This document shows, one piece after another, positions 26,001 through 38,000 of a stretch of DNA of 64,000 bases (the first letter of the stretch is position 1; each line of letters begins with the position of its first letter). Origin of the DNA: Branchinecta lynchi (Eukaryota; Arthropoda; Branchiopoda; Anostraca; Branchinectidae); assembly GCA_023053575.1 (NCBI GenBank), contig JAKZAP010000007.1, forward strand, positions 24,019,464-24,083,463, written 5' to 3'. The notes under the pieces were generated by a model, which was not told the origin of the DNA, did no database searches, and was given only the letters and a program-made list of their open reading frames with translations. A program made the position numbers and the translations under genes.

Positions 26001-29000
26001 GTGCACTGGGATTTCCCCCAGTGAACGGATCTGTGATTGCCTAGAGGGATACGAAGGAGTAAACTGTGAGACGAAAACTAACTTTTGTGATTCGAACCCT
26101 TGTGAACGCGGTACCTGCGAAACTCTTGAAAACAGCTATAGGTGTGAGTGTGATGAAGGCTTCACAGGAGTCAGGTGTGAGTCTGTGATCGACTTTTGTG
26201 AGTCACAGCCCTGCTGGAACGGTGGATCCTGTAATAGTGAACCCTCTGGATTTCACTGTGAATGTTCAGAGGGATTTAAAGGTAAGACTTCGTCGTGGTT
26301 AGTTAAAGTTTAACTGAAGAGGCGGCTTATTTTTACATCTGATATTTGACTGATCTAAGGGATTTTGTATTGGTTCACTCGGGGCTCTAGTAATAACGTC
26401 CAGACCGTGCGCTGCTTGCACGACACCCCAGAATTCATCCAGATGCGGAGAAATCCAATTTTAACAAAGGTAAAGATGCTAAGCACGGAAAGTTGTGCCA
26501 GTAGAAAGTAGGCAAATGATGTTAAGATACACTGTACAAAGTTTCTCCGAGTAAGGATTAAAGTTAACTGCAGCATTTGCTACTGGGATTAATCTTATCT
26601 CTACTGGGATAAGATGAATCCGATTAGGGAAATATCAGTAGAGACAAGATTAATCCCAGTAGCAGGTACTGCAAGATTTTTTTTTGCAGTGTATATCTAG
26701 CAAGGAATCTGACATTTTTATTTACTTTTACTTTTGCAGCCTTTCGCAGTTGGTAAATATTTCAAGCATAGAGAGACAAGCACCCAGAACTACCACAAAT
26801 CCGAAAAACTAATTTCGGAAAAAAAAAAGAAAGAGAAAATAAGGACAAAATCAAAGTTCGAGCAGATCTGTGAATGTTGACTCCAAGCTTGGTTTAGCGA
26901 AGTTTTCGAATCTGGTTAAAATTTTATTGTTCGTTGTTTTATTTGTTTATTCCCTGAGTCGGAAAAGTGAAACTGAACAAAACTGGTACACCACTACCAG
27001 CGTATATTCTCTAAAACCCAAAACGGACACTTAGTCAACAAAATCAGGTCCGGTTGCAATCGTAAAATGAAGAAAAAGGGTCTTCAGTTCAGTAACGGAA
27101 ATTCCAACGGAGTAGTTACTCAAACAATAAGTCGAGTCGACGCTTGAATCCGAGCGAAATATATTATTTGCATTCCAATTTGTTTATTTCTCTAAAATTT
27201 GATTAGTGAAAAAGGGTACATAGTGACGAACTTTTGTCACCAAAATTGGAAACCTGTCCCACCAACCAATTCGTATCCGGGTTTCGGTTCGCCGTTTGCG
27301 TGTTGGCCAAGTAATTTACTAACAACCTTGCAGGAACAGTGGATCCCTTACGGTGAGCCAACTATTGCGGTTGCGCTGACTAGTTTAAAAGTAGTAGGCT
27401 ACTTCATGTATAAGTAATGTTAGACCTGATACACGAACTTGGATCCTAGCCCGCCTTTTATGATGAAGCGTCTCCGAATCCTAAACTGAGTAGTCCTAAA
27501 CTTAAGATCATTAGTTTATAAATTATTGAGCGCTACTCCGTACATTATAACTTACTATACATATGTATATTTTTCATATTTATTCCAAGAAAGACGAGAG
27601 TCTAACTATTAGCTATGTCCAGCTACGGTTTTTATAGTAAATGGGTGATTGATTCATTGAAACCGCCTTTCACGACGAAGTGGATCCGCATTCCCATTTC
27701 CGTGTCTAACTTTTTCGTGACAACTGTTCGGATCGGGATTTGGTTTTTGGTCGCCCATTGCTGTGTGATAGAAGGCGTATTCTCGCCGTTCCCCGAGGAC
27801 TCCTCGGGGAGTCGAAGGGAAGGGCGAGAATATAGGGTGTCATTCCACGCGGACTCCGCGTACAGGAACAGCGAGAACAGGGGGAATGCTCCCAAAATGG
27901 ATCTTCTTCGGAAAAGAAAATACGCAGTTGACGAAATTAGCCTGGATCCACTTTATTTTTGGTGTTGTTTATTCTGATTGTTTTTAATTAATTTTACATT
28001 GCACCAACACTAGCAAAAATTTATTCCCCTCCGAATCTGAAAGGGTCCTTTTTATGATGGTGATGATAATCGGAGCATTCCCCGTCCGTAGGGACGAGCG
28101 AGAATACGGGGAGTGAGTCCCCAGGACAAACAAGAGCGCGGGGACCCCTGAAATGGAGTCCTCGGGGAACGGCGAGATTACGCCTATAGGTTAAATGGGT
28201 GATTTCAGTCCGGCCGAATTTCGTGCCACTTGGAGAAAGAAGAAAATACCTAGGAAAAGCTAGGGTAACGGATGGTCTTTTCTCTTGCCCGACGTGTGGA
28301 CACGCGCTAGAAAATACTGAACATTTTATGAATGATTGCGAAGAACTAAAAGATTTAAAGGACCTGTCTATTGTCTATATGATTCTATATATGAATCCGT
28401 ATGCTTCTAAACCCGTAGACCCCAATTCCGTTCGGTACATTCCAACCTTTCTAACTAAACCATGCTAATTTTCTCACTTGCCGTGTTTTGCTACCGTCGA
28501 TGTGTATCACGCTGTCGGCGGTTGTCTATGAGAAGTTTTTTCCATCAGAAAAACCGGTTAAATTTTCCCCCTGTTTTCGCTGTACTTCAGCAAGTCTCGG
28601 AAAAGGCTTAAAACAGCCAAAACCGTGGGTTATTTGTTCAAAGCATAGCCTAGTTTTAAAGTATTCAAATATTTAAAATACTGTCAGTTGAATAGTAAAT
28701 AGTGCGAGAGGTCCTTTAAGGATGGAGGAAAGAATGGTTGGTACAGAGGTTGACAGAAAAATCTTTTCTTTGAATTAAAAATCTTGGAAGGTTCGACTGT
28801 ATGGGGATGTCGCACATGGAGCACTTTCTATAGTTTAGTACGGTTTAAGGTTTGGATTGTGTATGTTTAGTACGGTTTATGGTTTGGATTGTGTATAATG
28901 GGGTAATAATCGATGATGATCTGAAATGGAATTCTCATGTTGACAATATTATCCGTAAAACCAACTTTTTAATTAAATCCCTCTCCACCCTTACATCTTT

Positions 29001-32000
29001 CGGTTTGGATACTCTGTTATTTTAAAACTTATATCGATCCTCATTTACAATATGCTTCACCGGTGCTCTCTGATCGCCTGGAAAATGTCCAAAAGAGAGC
29101 CATGAGAATCATTCTGGGTGATCATAATATTACATACGAAGAGGCTCTCATTAAACTTGACATTCCTAAATTATCTGTACGTAGAAATACTCTTTCAAAC
29201 AAATTTGGAGCTAAGATAACGTGTTGTCCCCAGATGGCCCATCTATTCCCCCCTCCCCTCCCGTTTTCCTTGCGTCGGTCCGAGAGGAATTCTGGCAATA
29301 AGTTATCCCCATATCCCGCTAATTCTTCTACCCAATTTTTACGTAGTTTCATTCCATCATTTATTTCTGGTAATTTCTTGTAATTGTATTAATTAATTTG
29401 TTTCTTGTTTGTCTGTGTATTTTGTAAATTTGTATTCCTTTTCTAACTTTTAGCTAGTCGGATTAAATTTAATTTTGTTGTATTATTTTGTGACTACCAT
29501 GGCCGCAAGGCTTTGGCGTAATCAACTACTACTACTACTACATACTATAGTAATTTGGGGGATATTTCCAGGAAAGCACTGTGAAGTCGTGATGAATCCC
29601 TGCATTGAAATTAGCCCTTCGCCCTGCGAGAACGGGGGCACATGCGTGCCCTTTAATCGCTCCTTCGCCTGCGAGTGCCCAATTGGATTCAGTGGAAAGT
29701 CTTGCGAGTTACTTGGTAAGCTATTTAGAGCGCCTTGTTCGAGTTTGGTAAGGAAAGTTCCGAAAATTCTAGTAACCTAATAATAATATAAAGCAGCAGA
29801 AAAGGCTTTTGCCGCTAAGTAACTCTATAATTTGGAGTAATCGTAGTGATTAGAGTTAAAAATACCATCTATGAGCGTATTCCACCCTTTACGATAGTAA
29901 CTACTATATACTATTTCCGTTCCATCCTCACGAAAAGTTACTACGCAGATCGTTCCAACCTTCTCGAAACAGTAACTATTTGCTTACCATGCTCGGGAGC
30001 GTATTGAGCGTGGTAAGTTCGCATATCTGTAACGTGATTGGTCGGATTCGCACCTGGCTTGATACTCTGCTGGAAAATAAAAAAAATACTTCCATCCTTG
30101 GCGGCAAAAAGCCAGAATTCGTGATGTCATGCGTAGTAACGACGGTAAGTAGGATGGAGCACGCTCTATAATGCACTTGCAACTATTAATCGATTCAGTT
30201 TTAACCGCATCTTCGGTAAGGCTGTTCCAAGGATCGACAGTTCTATTACCAAAGCTCCGCTTACACACGTCCTTGGTAGTGCTGGAAGCAATTCCTCGCC
30301 AACTCATTAAATGAAGTGTTTTAAATAAGTAAGACCAGATACTTTTTCAACAGGGTGAAAGAGGAAAAGAGAGAGAAAGAAGAAATAAGAAGGAAACACA
30401 AACTTCTCCATGAGACTTTTAGCAGGATAATTAACGAATAGATCAAACATAAATACTAGAACGATACTTTTTAACAATCAGGAAGCAATTAGGATGTAGT
30501 ATCCTGATGAATAGCTTGCTTTTTTTATTTTCTTTTTTCTTTGAATTAGGAAACATGTCCTAGAGTCAGAGGCGTTACTAGCCAAAATACTTTTTTTTGG
30601 AGGGGGGGGGGGGGCAAGCTGGTCATTTTTACCGACTGTTTTTGCAGATAATAACAACCATTATTGAGAAAAAACGACTGTGTTAACGAAAAATCGGCCA
30701 ATTTTAAGAAAAACTACTATTTTTAAGAAAAAATCGGCTATTTTTACGAGAAACCGACTGTTTTAAAAAAATTGACTGTTTTTACGACTGGCCGACAACG
30801 TTCGGGGGGGGGGGGCGTCCCCCCTTCCCTAGTCGTGACGACCCTGCCTGCATTAACAGTTTTAAGGTGAATAGCTTACCGTCACTACAATCAATCAATC
30901 AACTTCTTTTAATTCAGTCTCAAGACCATACAGTAAAGCACTAGAAACAAAAAAACACATAGAGCGTGTTCCACCCTACTTACCGTAGTTACTACGCATG
31001 ACGTCGCGATTCTGGCTTTTTGCCGTCAAGGCTGGAACGACTTTTCTATTTTCCAGCAGGATCTCACGCCAGGGGCGAATCCGACCAATCACGTTACAGA
31101 GATGCGTGGTTACTACGCTTACTACGCTCCCGAGCATGGTACGCAAATAGTAACTATTAGTTACTATTCCGAGAAGGTGGGAACGGTCAGCGTAGTAACT
31201 TTTCGTGAGGATGGAACGGAAATAGTAAGTAATGGTTACTATTGGTACGAGGGTGGAACATGCTCATAAGGTAAACCATTCAGCTCCACAGTTCACCTCA
31301 CTGGGAATGTATGGACTGACAGAAGATGTAGCCACATTGAAAGTCTGTAATGGATATGATTACTTGCAGTCAGGTGCTTCACGTATGCAGGGGGGGGAGG
31401 GGGGGGCGACGCCCCCCCTAATGTTGTCGGCCGGTCGGTAAAAAATAACCGAGTCGGCTCGAAGCACCGCGATTTTTCGTAAAAACAGTCAATTTGGTTC
31501 TTGGAAACAGTCGACTTTCCTTCAAATAAGTCGGTTTTTCGTCAAAACAGTCGTTTTTTCTGCAAAAACAGTCGGTAAAAATAACCAGCCAGTCGGTAAA
31601 AATACTTGTCCCCTCCCCAAACATTTTGGCTAGTAGCGCCTCTGCGTGCATTAACAGATCTAAGGATACATTTTCCCTTTCTTTGAATCTAGATACATGT
31701 CCTGGAGATGTGACCGACCTCGCCACCGGGTACTTCCAGTGGTCGCCTGTTGAGTTTGGGGAAACGTTTAGAATTATGTGCCCCAACGGCCCAATCGCGC
31801 TTCAGGAATTGCCTCTGCCGACAAATATCACATCATGGAATACATTTCAGGCCATGAGGTCAACTAGGATGGTCTTCCCCGCTACAAGTAAGTAAGCTAC
31901 TTATTTCATTAGACCCACCCTGGACCAGGGTTGCCAAGAGCTCGACTAATAAAAGTGTCATAGTTGCTGACAAATAGGTACTTTTTGACACCGCATTTTT

Positions 32001-35000
32001 GTGTGCATTCTGCTGCACAACGTGCAGAATTCGAGTTAATGGTAATACCATCATAGTTTCTAACAAAATTTGATTGGAAATGAGCTTTTTAAGGGTTCAA
32101 ACTATTTATGTGTATAAAATCAAAGTAAAGTACATGTTTTGGCAGTGTCTTGGGGCGGTAATCCTTCACTTTACTAAAGTAAATGAAAAAGGGCCTTTCG
32201 AACCTAGAAAGTGTCATTCGTAAAAGAGGTGTCACTTTCAGAGAAAAAGTGCCACGATGTCACCCATAGACAAAAAGTACCAAAAGTGCCACGAGTTTTC
32301 ATATCGTAGGAATAAAGGGATGATTTTAAAAAATACAGAAGCGGGCTCGTCTTGTTATTCACGGTGAATCAGGACTTCCAGTTCCATACTCGTACCTTTT
32401 GAACCATTTCAACCTCAAAGTACTGCACAAAGGCAGAAAGGATCTAAGCACCGACTTCGGCTCAGTCACAGTATCTAAGTCCCTCTATATCCAGTCCCTC
32501 TCTCCACTAAAACGTCAGAAATCGATCAGAACGAATGGTAAGTTGTACCCAAACGTCCTGTACCTACAAAGCACGTGAGGTCAGGTGCTACTAAGTGTTT
32601 TATTCCATAATCGTAAAACTTCTTAACGTAATATGACTGTACAGATATTATATTGTAAATATTTTTGTTAAAAGAAACCGCAAATTTTGTTCTTTAACCA
32701 CGAAAGTCGATTTGCAAAATAATATCAATCTCACTGTTAGAAGTTTCATAACAGATAACACGAGGATGCGACGGACAATACATGGGATGTAATCTGTTAT
32801 GATTGTGAAAACGTAATGTATTAAATATTGTGCATAACAAGCATTGGCAGGAAGAGCCGAAAACCCGCCGAAAAATTACTTATTTGTGTGTCGTCATGAA
32901 AAGTCAGCTGATACTTTTTCGATGTCTTTTTGGTTCTTTCTGTCAATGTTTGCCATCCATAGGCCTTACGTTTAATGCATAACGTTTTCAAAATCACAAA
33001 ACATTACATCCCAAGTGTTGTCTGTTGAAACTGCGCGCATATCCTTGTGTTATCTGTTATGAAACTTCTCACAGTGCTATCTTTTTCTTAATCTCTAATC
33101 TATATAATCTATCTATTAAGGTGAGGATCCGACGGAGTCCAGGAAAATCATTTCTCGGCCAATAACGGTAGCACAGGGCTCAACGATTAGTTGCGTTTTT
33201 GCAGATACCATGGTATCTGATACCACGGTCTAAATACCATGGTATCTGATACCACGGTCTAAAGTCGTTCTTGCAGTTATCGCGGTATCTGAAACGATAA
33301 AGGCGTGATCTGTATCTGAAACGATAAAGGTGATTTTGCAGTTATCGTGATATCTGGCCAGTTATCATGGTATCTGATATTCAGATACCACGTCCGACCG
33401 TGGTATCTGACAAAGCCGTCTCAGTTTCATCATCGGTGGGAAAGAAGTTTGGCACTTAGTGATGTGACTGAATATCAGTCTTTCTTTTGGGATGACTTCG
33501 AAAAGCGCAATTTCGGCAATTGTCGTTTTTCAGAGTAACCCTATATCAGATACCACGGTTACTGCCTGTTACTACATAAACGACTAATTGCAGATCCAGT
33601 TACCGTGGTAACAGATACCATGGTATCTGCAAAAACGCAACTATTGTATTTTCACCAATTCGAAGCATTGAAACTCTTTCTGTCATAACGTTCTCGGTCA
33701 CTGTGGTCCATGCTCCCGGTTATAATTCGGGAGCGAAAGTAACAAAGTGGTTCTGTTTTAATCTGTTTTTTTTTTTTTTTTATATCCTCTGTAGTTTATC
33801 TTCAAACTCCTATGGAAGATATAGGGATTACGTTTGTAGACATCCGTTATTACTAGTTATCATAGAGATTCAGTATCGATATGCGAATAAGGGGGAAGTA
33901 TGCCGGACAGTTTTCTGATGGTTAGCTCCCTCTTGTCGCGATATTGACACGATGTCTAGACTAGAGTGACAGCACTAAGTGACAACTAAGTGACAGCAGA
34001 GCCCCACTATATCCCGTTTATGTTTCAACTTGTTCGCTACACACTTAAGTTCTTTAAAGTCCGTATCAAAGCCTGGATGGATTAATTCTGCTCTGATCTG
34101 AAGCTTCTGCTTGATATAAACCTGCAGAACGAAAGGAGACATTCAGAAATATTCGTAAGGATTATCTTAAAACATGCTGATATTTGAAACTCTTATATAT
34201 TGACTTATTATTCACTGAAGATCATTCTGCGCATTTAAGGAGTTGAAGAATCCCAGCTTTGTCGAATGTATTCAGGGGTTACGTAAAGAGGTTAGACACT
34301 TGCAAGTAGCAACCCGCATGACGGTTGGGTCAAGTGGGGTCTCCATTTCATTAGCCACTGAAATGCACGCTTTTGTTGAAGTTCAAATTCTCCCCGTCGG
34401 GGTGAACTTTGTCTTGTCGGGCCAGCAGTGTATATTCTGGACGTAACTACTAGATTTTTGAAATCCCTTATTCCCTTGGCTGAATCAAATGATTCATTGT
34501 ATTTAAATCTTCAAAATAAACAGTCAAGTTTAATTGAAAAGGGCTGGGATCAGTAGCGTATATTGGGGGGCGGGGGGGGGGGGGGCGACAGGGGTCATCG
34601 CACCCCCGAAATTCTTGAAAAAAGGATTTTTAATTGGAAAGACGTGTGCGAAATACGGCCGACAGGGGCGATCTTCATTCGAAATTCTCGGAAAAGAAGT
34701 TTTTTTACGGGAAAAACGTACGCGAAAATACAAATTGAGAAGTTAAATCGAAATTATTTACAGTATGGTTCCGTAATTGATCTTAGAAACAGTTTTTGAG
34801 TCGTAGTGGGCATGATTACAATATTAAAAGGTTTTTTTTCCACCTAGAGGTATTTTTATTGTTAAAAACGGTCAAAATATGCAAAAAACGCCGAAAAATT
34901 TTAGGCCTTCCGGCCGATAAGGGGGTGTCCTTCGGCCGCATATTTTCACTGAGCTGTCGCCCCTCAGGAAAATAATCGGAATATACGCTACTGGCTGGGA

Positions 35001-38000
35001 TAGGACAATCTAGTTACCCATGACTTCGTTATTCCGCTATTCAAGAATAACCGATTTTCATATATAGTGGAATTTTTTTTTGTTCAGGCACTAAGCAATG
35101 ACACCAATCTCACCACTGCCCACTGAAAAGCCGCGTTTGTGTTGAGATTGAAATTTCCTTTGCAGAACCGAAATAATTCACTGTACTCAATTAAATGACA
35201 GAAAAATAAGTTGGCTTCCCTTCTTCTAAGCACTTACACAATTGATACCTTGCAGAAACGGAGACTGAACCTATGCCTCGAGATTGGTAAAAAAAAAACT
35301 TATTTCGCACCCGATCTACAGTGAGTTTCTCCCTCCCCTGTACAACAATGTAAGGGAAAGGCAAGAGTGAGCAGTCTCTACGAAGGTCCCAATATTCCAA
35401 CCAGTAGCGGCCAAACACAGCCGTTACCAGAATAGCTTTATACCAAAGATTGTTGAAATTTTAAATAGCCTTTGAGCATTTGTACGTACTTTTAAATGTA
35501 CATATTATGCTGATGGTACATGACAGTACTCACCGATTTTGGTTTTGTAACCGTGAAAGTGTAAGGGAATAAAATTACTACTCTACACTATTCTATAAGC
35601 TATAACCAATTCTATATTTTTCAGATTTAACCTCCTTATCGAAAAGTCAGTCGCCCTCAGATCGCAAGAGCTTGATCGCCGGTAAGACGCACGACTCCGT
35701 CAAAGACCGGATGGGTTTCTCCTGGACGGAGTTGGAAAAAACGACGGCCCGAACTCTTCTGACCTCGAAGAAGAAGATCACTATTCATAAAGAGAAACGA
35801 GAAATCAGAAGGATAGTGAAGGAGGGAAAGGGCGAAAAGATAATCCTGAAGAGGGATAGAAGGGATACGAAGAAAATTGAGAGGGAAATCGAAGATCACG
35901 CGATGAATAAAGGTAGGAAGGGTGTAGAATACTTTGTTCGTAAGCCAGAAGTAGAAAGAGCGTTCCGGTGATCCAGTATTAAGGTGCTTCCAGATCTCCT
36001 ACGACGATGAAACTTAGCAGGCGTATCCGGATTTTTACTTAGCAACAGTCGTTTCTCCGTTTCGACCATCGTGGGGGATTTGGAGGGAGAGGAAATCCGG
36101 AATTTTTATTTATTCACATCTTTTGAACGGGTGATAGGATCTTTATGAAACTTGATATTTTGGAAGACCTCATGTCTCAGAAGTTATGGATGCGATGACT
36201 TTTGGGGGAGTTGGAGGGAGAACTGGAAATCTTCTGACACGTTCATAGTGGAGAGATTGGGATTAAACTTGGTGCGAAGAACAAGCACGAGCCCTAGATT
36301 CATCGTTGACAGAATCAGACCGTATCCGGGCCCTGTTGGGGACCTGGAGGGGGGGGGGGGGGGGGGCGGAATTCCGCTGGTCTCTTTTCTTTGATTTCAT
36401 CCCAGATTAATTCGTCGCATTATCAATTTGGGTTCAAAGAAGGGTCTTCGACGGAGTTTTGTGTGTTCATTCTCAAATCTGTCGTGCAGTATTTCTGGCT
36501 TTTTTCAAGTCCTGTGTTTGCGTGCTTCATTGACGCAAAGGCAGCTTTCGACAGAGTGAACCTTGAGAAGCTCCTGGATAAAATGGACACAAAGGGAGTT
36601 GACCGTCGTGTCATTGGAACTCTTGAACATTGGTTCGATGTACAGCGTTTCAGAATAAAATGGAGTGGTTATTTCAGCATGCCATTCCCTGTTCTGAATG
36701 GTGTACGGCAAGGTGGGGTCCTCTCTCCGTTGCTGTATAACCTATATGTGGATGGTCTCAACCTGCGTTTGGCACAAACTAAGGTTGGTTGTTTCATTGG
36801 AGGTGTTTGCTTTAATAACCTGAGTTATGCTGATGACCTGGTTATTTTAGCTCCTACAGTGGCTGCACTAAACCATCTACTTTCAATTTGTGATGAGTTT
36901 GCGTCAGCTAATGATATCGTGTTTAACACGGCCAAGACCCAGTGTATGGCGTTCATTCCTCGAGGGACCCCTCTGAAACACATCCCTATGGCATTGCTTT
37001 CTGGAGTGTCGCTGTCTTTCGTTGAGTCCTACAAATATCTTGGATTCACGGTGGCTCCCTCCCTGAGTGACGAGCTCCATGTTAAAGCACTTTCACGTTC
37101 GCTGTGCTGCAGGGCTAACTTACTTATTCGTAAGTTCGGGAAATGCGACCCTGCCGTGAGGTGTTTTCTTTTCAGAGCTTATTGCACCCCGTTGTACGGT
37201 CTTGCTTTTGTGCAATCTGTATCTGTTAAGTGTGAGAACTCTCTTCGGGTTCTGTATAACAATTCTTTTCGGTGGCTTCTTGGTCTTTCCCTTAACTGTA
37301 GTGCTTCCGGAATGTTTGTTGGTGGTGGCCTCCCTTCTTTTCCTGAACTTCGTAGGAGATCATCTCTTTCGATCCAGACAAGGATTCTTGCTTCGGACAA
37401 TCCGCTCCTTCGGGTGCTTTCGGGGCCGCTTTTTCGGCTATCTCTGCCACTTTGGCGGACTTGGTCTGGTGAGATCTATACACAACGAACTTGATGCTCA
37501 AGCACCTTTTTTGTTGTTTGTGTTTTTTTCTCTTATTTTGTTATTGTGTAATATGTTGTTGTTGTTGTTTTTTTGTATGTTTTTGAGTGGCCCTAGTTGG
37601 TCCTTAGTTCAATGAAATAAATAAATAAATAAATAGTGGAGAGATTGGGATTAAACTTGGTGCGAAGAACAAGCACGAGCCCTAGATTCATCGTTGACAG
37701 AATCAGACCGTATCCGGGCCCTGTTGGGGACCTGGAGGGGGGGGGGGCGGAATTCCGCTGGTCGCGAGTTAAGGCACTTCCAGATATGCTATATAGGACG
37801 ATAAAATTTTGCTGTCACATTCAAGACCCGACAAGATTGACTCAGAAATAGTAACATACCATATAAGATCACCCTGTGAGGGGGGGGGGGGGTACAGAGC
37901 GAGGACAAATCCGGAAACTCGAGACATGTATAACTTTTGAACTGGTGATTAGATACATGCCTTTTATGTTTTTGTTAACCGCAAAGCAAACGATATGTTG

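Larger units (their letters stand above)
26282..29571 (+). other. Intron between exons 3 and 4
   Basis: A 3,290-bp GT-AG intron. It holds a CACTG MITE, an AGGCGT MITE, two LINE fragments and a dispersed repeat. 26694-27772 shows nothing recognisable beyond AT-rich tracts. A fragment of element D (AGTTTAACTGAAGAGGCGGC) lies just after the donor at 26310. Confidence 0.7.
29716..31692 (+). other. Intron between exons 4 and 5
   Basis: A 1,977-bp GT-AG intron. It is almost fully explained by a LINE tail split by a MITE, a G-rich inverted pair and a second MITE. Confidence 0.75.
31888..35624 (+). other. Intron between exons 5 and 6
   Basis: A 3,737-bp GT-AG intron with a long-armed MITE, a TA foldback, and element D holding an 8-bp-TSD hAT MITE. 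31888-32731, 33645-34520 and 35218-35624 hold nothing recognisable. Confidence 0.7.

Noticed and set aside
30567..31646. Single hAT element spanning the inverted G-rich pair
   Set aside because: The ends look hAT-like, but the flanks CCTAGAGT and CGTGCATT do not form a target duplication; kept only as an inverted repeat pair.
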